Source: Burkholderiales bacterium (GTDB lineage: Bacteria; Pseudomonadota; Gammaproteobacteria; Burkholderiales; Burkholderiaceae_E). Taken from it: a DNA stretch of 64,000 bases. Positions within the stretch are counted from its first letter, which is position 1. Each line of letters starts with the position of its first letter. The notes beneath the pieces are model-generated. The model was not told the origin of the DNA. It did no database searches and was given only the letters and a program-made list of their open reading frames with translations. Positions 18,762 through 26,858 of this stretch are shown here, piece by piece. The stretch lies in the NCBI GenBank assembly GCA_947487165.1, contig CANKWX010000008.1, forward strand, positions 1 through 64,000, read 5' to 3'. The translations under genes were made by a program, and so were the position numbers.

Positions 18762-20150
18762 TCATGCCCTGCTGGGTCCGGGCGACGAGGCCTGCCCGCC
18801 GCCTGCCCGCAGCAGTGCGTCCTGTATCGCCCACAGACGGTCCTGACCCCAGACCGCGGTATCGCCCACGACAAATGAGGGCACGCCCCAGATGCCGCGC
18901 GCGAACATCTCCTGCCGGTTGCGCTCGGCCACCGCCCGCCAGCCCTCGTCCTGCAGGGCGTCCTGGGCATCTGTCCAAGACAGGCCCGCACGCTGCGCGA
19001 TGCTGCGCAGGCCACGGTCGGAGCCGGCATCGATCCCCTCGGCCCACACGCCATGCATGAAGGCGCTCACATAGGCCTCGGCGCGATCGTGCCGTTGTGC
19101 CAGTGGGATCAGCGCCAGGCCGCGTTCGGTGGGCCTGCCGACCGGATCGTTCACACGACCGAAGGGCGTGCCGCGCCAGTGCGCTTCACGCGCGGCATCC
19201 GCCGCGATATAGCCGCGCTTTTCTGCTGGCACCGGCAGACCCCGCATCACCATCGGCAGCAGATAGCGCAGATTCACCCGGGCGCCGGTATGGCGGGCGA
19301 GCGCAAACACCCTTGGTGTCACGATGGCTGAATAAGGGCTGCGAAACGAAAAGAAGAAGTCGATCTCGGGGTTTGGGCCTGCACCATGCACGGTCGCGAG
19401 GTCGTCGCCCGGCGGATACAGCAGGTCGGTAACGCGGTCATGCTGCGCGCCGAGCGACTGCAGTCGACGCTCCAGATGGTGCAGCCGATCGATGCCCCAG
19501 TACCACTCGCCGCCATAAAGGAAAGTCGCGCCGAGGTAATGACCCTGCTTGCGCCGCAGTGCCGCAGACGCGAGCAGATGCGATGCCAGCGCGTCGCTTG
19601 TCGCCAGTGGCGCGCCGGTCGAGTCGCCCTGCAGCATGTCGCCCTGCAGCATGTCGCCCTGCAGCATGTCGCCCTGCTCAGTGTCGCCTTGCCTCATGTC
19701 GCCTCGCCACAAGGCGCGCGAAAGTGTTTCGGTCCGCGTGATGCCATCACCGCGCCCGATCGCGTCGAGCAGAAGGCTGCCGGCCTGCTGTATGCGCTGC
19801 GCGCTGGGTTGTACGCCCGGGTCTGTGAACCACAGTCCATGACGGTGTGCCAGTCGCTGCGCGTCGATGCGGCTGTAGTCGACCAGCATCGCCCGCTCGG
19901 GTGCGGCTGCATCAGCCGGTGGCCCGACCAGGTGGATATCGATCTCGATCTTGTAGCGCTGCGCCAGCAGCGGCAGGCTGCAGGCACTCAGCGCGCTGTA
20001 AGGGTCGTCGATCTGATGAAAATACTGGACGCGGTGGGGCTCGCCGCGTGCTTGCCTGTTACGCTCAACGCGATTGCGCTGTCTTTCGAGACGCTCGCGT
20101 GAGAGCAGGCGTTGCGAGATCACCGGCATCAGCAGGGTTTTGATCGACAC
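18762..20150 (-). CDS. Tandem DsbA-fold protein, HCCA-isomerase-like
   Basis: 462 residues with two DsbA-like thioredoxin-fold halves. The N-terminal half (VQYFHQIDDPYSALSACSLP at 41-60) is divergent. The C-terminal half is typical of the 2-hydroxychromene-2-carboxylate isomerase/DsbA family: FFFSFRSPYSAIVTPRVF at 265-282 places Ser-Pro-Tyr where thiol oxidoreductases have CxxC, and WGVPSF gives the cis-proline loop near the C-terminus. With no CxxC in either half it is more likely a glutathione-dependent isomerase or transferase than an oxidoreductase. The linker holds five GDxxQ pentapeptide repeats (150-174) encoded by a 15-bp tandem repeat. First gene of the operon, divergent from the TetR gene. 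Confidence 0.82.
   Translation of the reverse strand: MSIKTLLMPVISQRLLSRERLERQRNRVERNRQARGEPHRVQYFHQIDDPYSALSACSLPLLAQRYKIEIDIHLVGPPADAAAPERAMLVDYSRIDAQRLAHRHGLWFTDPGVQPSAQRIQQAGSLLLDAIGRGDGITRTETLSRALWRGDMRQGDTEQGDMLQGDMLQGDMLQGDSTGAPLATSDALASHLLASAALRRKQGHYLGATFLYGGEWYWGIDRLHHLERRLQSLGAQHDRVTDLLYPPGDDLATVHGAGPNPEIDFFFSFRSPYSAIVTPRVFALARHTGARVNLRYLLPMVMRGLPVPAEKRGYIAADAAREAHWRGTPFGRVNDPVGRPTERGLALIPLAQRHDRAEAYVSAFMHGVWAEGIDAGSDRGLRSIAQRAGLSWTDAQDALQDEGWRAVAERNRQEMFARGIWGVPSFVVGDTAVWGQDRLWAIQDALLRAGGGQASSPGPSRA
19624..19698. repeat. 15-bp coding tandem repeat in the DsbA-fold gene
   Basis: Five units of 15 bp: three identical copies of TCGCCCTGCAGCATG on the plus strand, then two diverged copies. 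On the coding minus strand they encode GDMLQ three times, preceded by GDTEQ and GDMRQ. The unit length is a multiple of three, so gain or loss of copies keeps the frame. They fall in the linker between the two DsbA-like halves. Confidence 0.9.
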
Positions 20151-20203
20151 GATGAGCTCAAGCCTTCGGTGGCAAATGTCGGTTTGAATCGGGTTTGTCA
20201 GGG

Positions 20204-20235
20204 CATCGTACCATACACTTATGTATGGTACGATG
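20204..20235. promoter_or_regulatory. Perfect 14+4+14 bp palindrome, likely TetR operator
   Basis: Left arm CATCGTACCATACA, spacer CTTA, right arm TGTATGGTACGATG: a perfect inverted repeat between the divergent DsbA-fold gene (start 20150) and the TetR-type gene (start 20281). On the plus strand a TTGTCA at 20195-20200 could be a -35 with the -10 inside the palindrome. On the minus strand TTCATC, 16 bp, TATGGT could play the same roles. A dimeric TetR protein bound here would block both promoters. Confidence 0.8.
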
Positions 20236-20280
20236 AAGCTGGTGCTCTTGCCGACCCCGAACCTTCATCGTGCCTGAACC

Positions 20281-20913
20281 ATGACCCGTACCGACGCTGA
20301 CCCCCGAAAACTTCAGGCGCCGCGCCTCAATCGCGACGACTGGCTCGATGCCGCCTACGAGGTGGTCGCAGAAAGCGGATTCGACGCGGTCAGGGTGCTC
20401 TCGATCGCAGACACCCTCAAGGTTACCCGAGGCAGCTTCTACTGGCATTTCATCGATCATGCCGATCTCATCGCCGCGCTGCTGCAGCGCTGGCGGATCC
20501 GCGAAATCGAAGCCGACAAGCGTCTTCAGGCCGATGCCACCGACGATCCCGAGGCCGATCTGGTCAGGCTGCTCGATACTGCGCTCGCCTATGGTGGGTC
20601 CGACCTGAAGGCGCTGCGATTCGAGCAGGCATTGCGCTCGCTTGGCCGGCGTGATCCCAAGGCTGCCGACATGCTGGCTGAAGTCGATGCGGTGCGAATG
20701 GCGGTTCTCGAAGAAAAATTTCGCCGTCTGACTGGCGATCCCCGCACGGCGAGCGAGCTGGCCGCACTCATCTATCTGGCGGTTGCCGGCGGCTTGCAGG
20801 CGCTTGCCCGGCCTGGCAGTGATGACCGCATCGCCGCCTACCTGCGGCGTGTGATCGCCGACTACCTCATTCATCGGCAGGCGCCTGGCGCAGCCTCATC
20901 GCTGGCAACCTGA
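20281..20913 (+). CDS. TetR/AcrR-family transcriptional regulator
   Basis: 210 residues. An N-terminal three-helix DNA-binding domain with LSIADTLKVTRGSFYWHF at about 40-57 is the TetR helix-turn-helix. The all-helical C-terminal half binds an unknown ligand (a TetR_C domain with LRFEQALRSLGRRDP). Divergent from the DsbA-fold/propeller/SDR operon, with a perfect palindrome in the shared intergenic region, so it most likely represses itself and that operon. The start is the ATG that opens the frame, 46 bp after the palindrome. Confidence 0.92.
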   Translation: MTRTDADPRKLQAPRLNRDDWLDAAYEVVAESGFDAVRVLSIADTLKVTRGSFYWHFIDHADLIAALLQRWRIREIEADKRLQADATDDPEADLVRLLDTALAYGGSDLKALRFEQALRSLGRRDPKAADMLAEVDAVRMAVLEEKFRRLTGDPRTASELAALIYLAVAGGLQALARPGSDDRIAAYLRRVIADYLIHRQAPGAASSLAT

Positions 20914-20929
20914 GCGTCACCGGCCATCG

Positions 20930-21547
20930 TCATCCGAACAGACGGATCAGACCCAGGGCGGCCAGCACAGTCGCCATGCCTGCCATCAGGCGTACTCCGA
21001 ACAGGCTGATGATCGGTTTGACCGGAAAGACATGGGTGTGTTCGATGGCAGCCCACTTGTGCATGAACACGTCGCGCTGTTCGGTCTCGACGACAAAGCG
21101 CAGAAAATCGCGTCGACTGCGGTATCGAACCATCGCGATATAGGTCCAGGGCTGCGATTGCCCGTCATCAATGAAGCGACCGGCGCTCCTGGCGATCATC
21201 ATCACCACGCCCGCGCGCTTGAGCAGCGGCCAGACGATCGCCCGACCATAGCGCTTGTCGGCTGCCCTGACGTCGTCACCGTAGGGCGAGCCGGGCGGAT
21301 AGAGTGCCCTGGCTCGCCAGCGGACCAGATTGTTCATGACGAACTCCCGGCCGTCGTCATTCGACAGCACGGTGCGCAGCTGAGCCAGGCTGGCGGGATC
21401 GGCCTTGTGGGTCGACCCGCCTTCGAGCTGGCCGAGCGCCTGATCGATTTCCGCTTTCGTCAGTGGCGAGCCGCGCCCCCCGTACCAGATCAGAAAGAGC
21501 AGATAGAGCGCAGCCAGCGCAAGCCCGATCGCAAGCGATGTCGACAT
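20930..21547 (-). CDS. Hypothetical protein with terminal membrane segments
   Basis: 205 residues, no family recognised with confidence. One hydrophobic segment at the N-terminus (LAIGLALAALYLLFLIWYGG) and one at the C-terminus (LMAGMATVLAALGLIRLFG) enclose a soluble part with FVMNNLVRWRARALYPPG and YIAMVRYRSRRDFLRFVVE. That pattern resembles dimeric alpha/beta-barrel proteins such as DUF1330 (inference only). It starts 2 bp after the end of the PF10118 gene, so the two are cotranscribed. Convergent with the TetR gene 16 bp away. Confidence 0.75.
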   Translation of the reverse strand: MSTSLAIGLALAALYLLFLIWYGGRGSPLTKAEIDQALGQLEGGSTHKADPASLAQLRTVLSNDDGREFVMNNLVRWRARALYPPGSPYGDDVRAADKRYGRAIVWPLLKRAGVVMMIARSAGRFIDDGQSQPWTYIAMVRYRSRRDFLRFVVETEQRDVFMHKWAAIEHTHVFPVKPIISLFGVRLMAGMATVLAALGLIRLFG

Positions 21548-21549
21548 CG

Positions 21550-22374
21550 TCAGGTCGCGCGGCTGATTTCCATGAACTGAGCCGCATTGACCTCAAGCCA
21601 TTGGCGTGAGCGCGTGTCGTCGTGCTGGTCGGGGTGGAAGTCGGGCGCCAGATAGTCTTTCCAGGCGTCGACATTGCCGCGGATCAGCCCGTCGCGGGCA
21701 AACAGCAGCTTTGCGCCACTGCGCCAGGTGTCCAGCTTGAAGAGGCTGCCGTCGTGCCAAAGATTGCGAACCGTCTGACGCATGACGTCGGTCAGAAAGT
21801 TGACGGTGACCACCTTGAAGACTCTGGTTCGCCACAACTGGTTGCCACCCGCGGCCAGATAGATATTGAAGGCGGTGCTGCGGTGCTCGGACTCTTCTGC
21901 GCTGTGCCATTGCCACAGGGTCTTGAGTCGCGGCTCGGCGCCCTCGAGCACCTCGGGGTGACGCAATATCCAGTCGGCAAAGAGTGCGGTGAAGTGTTCG
22001 GTTGCCGCGGTCGCCGCCAGATGGATCCGCAGATCGCGATCGGCAATTTTCTTCACACGCCGCTGGGCTCGCCCCTCGATCTCGTTGGTAAAGCCCATCG
22101 TGTCGAGGTGCCGATTGAAGAGCGCATGGATGTGCCGGTGCGTAGCTTCCTGGCCGATGAAGCCCTGTACCTCGCGCTCGTAGCGCGACTGCTCGGCCGG
22201 CGACAGCGATTTCATGCCATTGCGCACCGAGTCGATGAAATATTGCTCTCCAAAGGGAAAGCTCATCGACAGGGCATTGAAGAAGGCCGAGCGAAAGGCA
22301 TCGCCGCCATTCCAGCGTGCCGGAAAGGGTTGCTTCAGATCGATCAGCAAACGCCTGACAACCAGATCGCTCAT
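21550..22374 (-). CDS. PF10118 predicted metal-dependent hydrolase (ferritin-like)
   Basis: 274 residues from the ATG at 22374. The frame is open to 22611 but the upstream part has no family similarity and covers the regulatory region. Conserved Glu/His pairs GQEATHRHIH, TEHFTALFADW and HSAEESEHRSTAF form a ferritin-like four-helix metal site typical of the family annotated as predicted metal-dependent hydrolases. These may instead be di-iron oxygenases; the activity has not been settled. Forms a two-gene operon with the small membrane protein downstream. A 12-bp palindrome lies about 80 bp upstream. Confidence 0.85.
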   Translation of the reverse strand: MSDLVVRRLLIDLKQPFPARWNGGDAFRSAFFNALSMSFPFGEQYFIDSVRNGMKSLSPAEQSRYEREVQGFIGQEATHRHIHALFNRHLDTMGFTNEIEGRAQRRVKKIADRDLRIHLAATAATEHFTALFADWILRHPEVLEGAEPRLKTLWQWHSAEESEHRSTAFNIYLAAGGNQLWRTRVFKVVTVNFLTDVMRQTVRNLWHDGSLFKLDTWRSGAKLLFARDGLIRGNVDAWKDYLAPDFHPDQHDDTRSRQWLEVNAAQFMEISRAT

Positions 22375-22454
22375 GACAGAATTCCATAGATGAGAGTGAA
22401 TCCGAGCAACATGACCCGATACCTTCAGGCTCGAGCCCTTTGCCACTATTTCCG

Positions 22455-22466
22455 TACAGTACTGTA
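22455..22466. promoter_or_regulatory. Palindrome TACAGTACTGTA in a divergent intergenic region
   Basis: A perfect 12-bp palindrome between the PF10118 gene (minus, start 22374) and the META-domain lipoprotein reading frame (plus, start about 22495). Size and position fit an operator for a dimeric helix-turn-helix repressor. It differs from the palindrome beside the TetR gene at 20281, so another regulator is probably involved. Confidence 0.5.
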
Positions 22467-22494
22467 TTGTGAACGGCGCGTCAACCGTCCCGGC

Positions 22495-22927
22495 GTGTAC
22501 CGAAAGCGCTTCGCCATCGCCACGGTGCTCGCACTGGTCGGTTGTCAGGCGCAACCGATCGCGCTCGACGGGGTCGGCATACCGAACGAAGCGTCGGTCG
22601 CAGGAACGCAATGGCTGCTCGAAGATCTCGCCGGTCGCGGCGTACTCGATCGCCTGCAGTCGACGCTGCGCTTTGCCGAGACCGGCCGGGTGTCGGGCCG
22701 CGCGGGTTGCAATGACTTTTCCGGCCCGATCCGGTGGGGGGGGCGCTCAAATCACAATCGGTCCCCTGATGGTCACGCGAAAGGCCTGCAGTCCGGCCGT
22801 CACCGATCAGGAGGCCCGTTATCTCGATGCCCTGGCCGGTGCACAACGGGTTCGATCCGATGGCCCATACCTGCTGATCGACACGGCAGTCGCTGGCAAA
22901 CCCCTGCGATTCAGCAGGATGCCCTGA
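22495..22927 (+). pseudogene. META-domain lipoprotein, frameshifted at a G8 run
   Basis: The first part, from a possible GTG at 22495, reads YRKRFAIATVLALVGC, a lipoprotein signal with lipobox LVGC. It continues with WLLEDLAGRGVLDRLQSTL and GRVSGRAGCNDFSG, the start of a META (HslJ-like) domain. At the run of eight G at 22736-22743 the domain jumps to the +1 frame, which carries ITIGPLMVTRKACSP and EARYLDALAGAQ and stops at 22927. With seven or ten G the frame would be continuous at about 144 residues. HslJ-type proteins sit in the outer membrane. It is a broken gene, a phase-variable gene or an assembly error; sequence alone cannot decide. Confidence 0.75.
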
Positions 22928-22966
22928 TTCCCCGAACAAGGGCTCAGCCTCAGGCCGGGTGCTGCC

Positions 22967-24580
22967 TCAGACCCGCCGACAATCGTCAGACTGCGGCCCG
23001 GGCAAAGTCGGCATCGATGCGATGCTGGCGTCGGGCTGCGCCCGGTTGAGTTCGATCACAAAGACCGAGCCCTCGCCAATGACGCTGCGAACACCCAGCG
23101 TGCCGCCCATGTTTTCGACCAGGCTGCGGCTGATGGCCAGACCCAGTCCGCTGCCCTGGTTGGCGCCCGAATGCTCGCCGCGAAAGAAGGGCTCGAAGAT
23201 CTGCCCGATTTCCTGTGCCGAGATGCCACAGCCGCTGTCGGCCACCTCAATGCGCACCCGCCTGTCGTCAGTGGATGCCCTGATCTCGATCGAGCCATCG
23301 ACCCGGTTGTAGCTGACCGCGTTGGACACCAGGTTGATCAGAACCTGTCGAAGCCGGGTCGGATCGGCGATCACCTCGATGTCCGGTGGCACCCGCACCG
23401 ACAGCGAAATCCTGCTGCGCTGTGCGACAGGCTCATTGACCGCGATCGCAGCCTCGCACAACGGCGCGACGCTCACCGCCTGCATGGCAATCTTCAGCCG
23501 ACCCAATGAGATCGTTGCCGCGTCGTGAACATCCGAGACCAGCGTGGCAAGGTGATTGCCGGCCGACAGGATCCGGGAGGCCGACCGCTGGACCTGCTCG
23601 GGGCGGATGTCAGTTGCTCCGCTCATCAGCGCCGCATTCCAGAGGATGGACTGCAGAGGCGATCGCAGATCATGGCTTGCACGGACCAGCAGGTCAGATT
23701 TGCGCCGATTGGCGGCCTGGGCATCGTCGCGCTCCTGTATCGACTTCGCAAGTTCGACTTCGGAGGTCACATCCCTGAGCATGGCCATCACGGTTGTCTG
23801 ACGTCGATCAGGGTTACTGCTGACCACTGTGCTGAATCGCAGCTTGCGTCGAGCCCCGTCCGACCGGGTGATCCAAAGCGCAATATCCATCCTTCTGCGT
23901 TCAAGAATTGCATTGACCAGTCCACGGCGAATCTTGCCGTGATGGCGCTTGTCAAAGCGAGCGAGAACGGTCGCAATCGGGTGGCCTTCATCCCGGTGGG
24001 GCAAGTCGAGGATCGCCTCGGCGGCATGATCGAGTTCGCATTCAGGCCGGCTGACTTGCCAGCGAACAACGCCGATCGCACCGACCTGCGTGGCCACCGA
24101 CAGTTGCTCCGACGCCCCGGCATCGTCGATCTGCAAGCTGATCAGTCGGGTGACATCGGTCAGCGTCGAGATCACGCCGGTCCGCCCGCCGTGTTCAGAC
24201 GGCTCAATCGGACACGCATCGACCAGCGCCCAGACGAGCGCTCGACCTGGTCGGCGAAAGCCCACAAGCTGGCCGACGATGGGCTGCCCGGTGCGGCGGA
24301 CCAACTTGTTTGGCAGTTCCTCGGTCGGCAACGCGCTGCCGTCGATTCGAAGCAGGTGCAGACCGCAGCAGGCGAAGCCGGCATCGCGTGAATGATTGGG
24401 CAGGCTGTCCTGACGCCCGCCGGCACCGATCATGGTCAACGCCGCCTGGTTGGCACTGACAATCGAGCCATCGTCGGCCCAGACGATGATGCCTGATGCA
24501 AGCGATTCGACGATCCGCACGGCAAGCGCCGGATCGAAATCGTGTCCATCGAAGTCAGGCTTGGGGGATGGATTCATCAT
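22967..24580 (-). CDS. PAS-domain sensor histidine kinase
   Basis: About 537 residues from the ATG pair at 24580/24577. The longer start at 24673 would lie inside a hairpin and adds an unconserved leader. Two PAS-like regions are visible: ALAVRIVESLASGIIVWADD near the N-terminus, and about 160-280 ending in DVTSEVEL. They are followed by a HisKA helix with ASHDLRSPLQSI (phospho-acceptor His about 303) and an HATPase_c domain (NLVSNAVSYN, VADSGCGISAQE, GSGLGLAISRSL). No membrane segment is seen, so it is a cytoplasmic sensor. No response regulator lies next to it, making it an orphan kinase. Confidence 0.9.
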   Translation of the reverse strand: MMNPSPKPDFDGHDFDPALAVRIVESLASGIIVWADDGSIVSANQAALTMIGAGGRQDSLPNHSRDAGFACCGLHLLRIDGSALPTEELPNKLVRRTGQPIVGQLVGFRRPGRALVWALVDACPIEPSEHGGRTGVISTLTDVTRLISLQIDDAGASEQLSVATQVGAIGVVRWQVSRPECELDHAAEAILDLPHRDEGHPIATVLARFDKRHHGKIRRGLVNAILERRRMDIALWITRSDGARRKLRFSTVVSSNPDRRQTTVMAMLRDVTSEVELAKSIQERDDAQAANRRKSDLLVRASHDLRSPLQSILWNAALMSGATDIRPEQVQRSASRILSAGNHLATLVSDVHDAATISLGRLKIAMQAVSVAPLCEAAIAVNEPVAQRSRISLSVRVPPDIEVIADPTRLRQVLINLVSNAVSYNRVDGSIEIRASTDDRRVRIEVADSGCGISAQEIGQIFEPFFRGEHSGANQGSGLGLAISRSLVENMGGTLGVRSVIGEGSVFVIELNRAQPDASIASMPTLPGPQSDDCRRV

Positions 24581-24664
24581 GTCGAGAGTGTGTCTCGACA
24601 GCGCAACAGTCAATCGCTCGTTGGGATGGGTGCGACGCAGATTCTTCGAAGCGTCCAGCGCCAG

Positions 24665-24699
24665 GAATCGCACAGCTCGGTCCGTGAGCTGTGCGATTC
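24665..24699. terminator. Perfect 14-bp stem-loop after the Bug receptor gene
   Basis: GAATCGCACAGCTC and its exact complement GAGCTGTGCGATTC flank a 7-nt loop. It lies 18 bp downstream of the Bug receptor stop (24718, minus strand) and upstream of the histidine kinase start. No T-run follows on either strand, so it is not a textbook intrinsic terminator. It may stabilise the 3' end of the receptor mRNA or stop transcription with Rho. Confidence 0.5.
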
Positions 24700-24717
24700 G
24701 CTAGCCCGGCAGGCGGT

Positions 24718-25722
24718 TCAGCTTTCGCTGCGGATATTCCGTTCGCGAATCAGTACAGACCAACGCTCGGTCTCGCTGCGCAGCAGGGCGTCGAACTCAT
24801 CGGCCGAGCCGGGCGTGATCTGTGTGCCCATCTTGTCGAGTCGGGCGACGACTTCGGGCGTGTTCAGCGCCGCCAGGATTTCGTCGGACAGGCGTTTGAC
24901 GATCGGCCTGGGAGTACCTGCCGGCGCGAGAAAACCGTACCAGGGCAGAAACATCGCCGATGCAAAACCGGCCTCGCCGATGGTCGGGAGATCCGGCAAT
25001 TCGCTCCAGCGCTTGGGTGCGCTGATAGCGAGCGCTCGCAGCCTGCCTTCGCGAATATGCGGCAAGGCAAGCGCCGCGGTCAGGGCACCAAACTGAACCT
25101 GCCCGCTGGCGAGGTCGGGGATCATCTGCGGCTGACCCGGATAGCGAACATTGTTCAACTGCAGGCCAGTACCTGCGAAAAAGAGTTCCTGGCCGAGGTG
25201 GTTCGAGGTGCCCACGCCCGGGTTGGTCACATTGAGTTGCCCGGGTCGGGCCTTGGCATATTCGACGAATTCGCGCAGGGTCTTGACCGGCACCGAAGGC
25301 GCCACGACGAACAGGTTCGGCGGCGCCCCGATGAGTCCGACTCCTACGAAATCAGAGGTCTTGAACCGGGTCGATGTGGACAGCAGAGGCTGCGTGACGG
25401 TTGCCGGCGAGCCGGTCAGCAGGGTGTAGCCGTCGGGCGCTGAACGCGCCACCGCCTCGGTGCCGATGTTGCCATTGGCCCCAGGTCGGTCTTCCACCAC
25501 AAAGGGCTGTTTGAAGACCGCGGTCAGGCGGTCGGTGACCGCACGCGTCACCAGATCAACCACGCCACCCGCCGGGAAGGGCACGACCACTTTGACCGGC
25601 CGGGCAGGCCAGGCTTCCTGGGCACCGACCCCGCCGGGTAACAGGCTTGCCGGCAGGATGAGTGAACTGGCGAGCAGGCGCCGCCTTGCAGGGTCAAGGG
25701 CAAGACGCTGATGGGTGGACAT
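24718..25722 (-). CDS. Bug-type solute receptor (TctC family), orphan
   Basis: Periplasmic solute-binding protein of 334 residues. The ATG at 25722 has AAGGAGG 8 bp upstream, which decides the start over the ATG at 25764. A signal with an Arg pair (ARRRLLASSLILPASLLPGG) ends at GAQ. The mature protein shows VKVVVPFPAGGVVDLVTRAV, EDRPGANGNIGTEAVA and APDGYTLLTG, the signature loops of Bug receptors. No TctAB permease is next to it, as is common for Bug paralogues. It follows the nitronate monooxygenase gene, overlapping or 41 bp away depending on the start. Confidence 0.92.
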   Translation of the reverse strand: MSTHQRLALDPARRRLLASSLILPASLLPGGVGAQEAWPARPVKVVVPFPAGGVVDLVTRAVTDRLTAVFKQPFVVEDRPGANGNIGTEAVARSAPDGYTLLTGSPATVTQPLLSTSTRFKTSDFVGVGLIGAPPNLFVVAPSVPVKTLREFVEYAKARPGQLNVTNPGVGTSNHLGQELFFAGTGLQLNNVRYPGQPQMIPDLASGQVQFGALTAALALPHIREGRLRALAISAPKRWSELPDLPTIGEAGFASAMFLPWYGFLAPAGTPRPIVKRLSDEILAALNTPEVVARLDKMGTQITPGSADEFDALLRSETERWSVLIRERNIRSES

Positions 25723-25763
25723 GACGGATGCCTCCTTCAATTCGGTCGGCGCGCGCTGCGTCA

Positions 25764-26747
25764 TCAGGCGGCCTGTCGCTGCGCCACTGCCAGGCCAAGT
25801 CGGGCACGCGCTGCATCGTATTGCCGGGTCAGCCGCTCAACCAGCTCGCCCGCGGTCGGAATATCGTGCAGCGTGCCGATACCCTGGCCACAGCCCCAGA
25901 TGTCACGCCATGCCTTGCTCTTGCCACTGCCGCCCGAGCCGAACTGCATCTTGCTCGGATCGCTTTCGGGAAGATTGTCGGGATCGAGGCCGGCGGCCAC
26001 GATCGACGGGCGCAGATAGTTGCCATGCACGCCGGTGAAGAGATTGGTGTAGACGATGTCGCCGGCAGTCGCGTCGACGATCGCTGCTTTGTAACCGTCG
26101 GCGGCATTCGCTTCGCGTGTCGCGATGAAGGCCGAGCCGATATAGCCGAAGTCGGCGCCCATGGCCTCGGCGGCCAGCACCGATTCGCCCGAGGCAATCG
26201 AGCCCGACAGCGCGATCGGTCCTTTGAACCATTCGCGGGTTTCCTGAACCAGCGCGAAGGGTGACTGCACGCCGGCATGACCGCCTGCGCCCGACGCGAC
26301 CAGGATCAGCCCGTCGGCGCCCTTTTCGATCGCCTTGTGTGCGAACTTCTGGTTGATCACGTCATGCAGCACCATGCCGCCATAGGAATGCACCGCATCG
26401 TTGAGGTCGTCGCGCGCGCCCAGCGAGGTGATGACCAGCGGCACCTTGTACTTCACACACACTGCCAGGTCGTGCTCGAGTCGATCATTCGATTTGTGAA
26501 CGATCTGATTGACCGCATAGGGCGCAGCAGGCCGCTCGGGATGCGCGCGGTTGTATTCGTCGAGTTCGGTATTGATGCGGATCAGCCATTGCTCGAGCAT
26601 TTCTGCCGGGCGGGCGTTGAGTGCTGGAAAGGAGCCTACGATGCCGGCCTTGCACTGAGCGATCACCAGATCGGGTGTCGAGATAATAAAAAGCGGCGAA
26701 CCGATCACCGGGATGGTCAGATTGCGCTTGAGTTCTTGCAGGTTCAC
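25764..26747 (-). CDS. Nitronate monooxygenase (2-nitropropane dioxygenase family)
   Basis: FMN-dependent oxidation of alkyl nitronates or related carbanions. 327 residues. I chose the GTG at 26747 because AGAGGAGA lies 7-8 bp upstream and the protein then begins NLQELKRNLTIPVIGSPLF. The longer open frame to 27020 would run into the divergent oxidoreductase. The FMN and active-site stretch is LILVASGAGGHAG, and GPIALSGSIASGESVLAAEA gives the phosphate-binding loop. Probable operon with the Bug receptor downstream. A second, distinct member is at 47028. Confidence 0.9.
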   Translation of the reverse strand: MNLQELKRNLTIPVIGSPLFIISTPDLVIAQCKAGIVGSFPALNARPAEMLEQWLIRINTELDEYNRAHPERPAAPYAVNQIVHKSNDRLEHDLAVCVKYKVPLVITSLGARDDLNDAVHSYGGMVLHDVINQKFAHKAIEKGADGLILVASGAGGHAGVQSPFALVQETREWFKGPIALSGSIASGESVLAAEAMGADFGYIGSAFIATREANAADGYKAAIVDATAGDIVYTNLFTGVHGNYLRPSIVAAGLDPDNLPESDPSKMQFGSGGSGKSKAWRDIWGCGQGIGTLHDIPTAGELVERLTRQYDAARARLGLAVAQRQAA

Positions 26748-26858
26748 GGTCGGGTCTCCTCTTTGTGAAACTTGAAGGCGACAGGATACACGGGCAATTC
26801 CGGGCCTTCGCATTGCGCAGAAGGTAGACTTTCGGACCGAAATGCAAAGGGGAAAAAA

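Noticed and set aside
19624-19698. CRISPR array
   Set aside because: Units are 15 bp, contiguous and in frame with a protein; no spacers.
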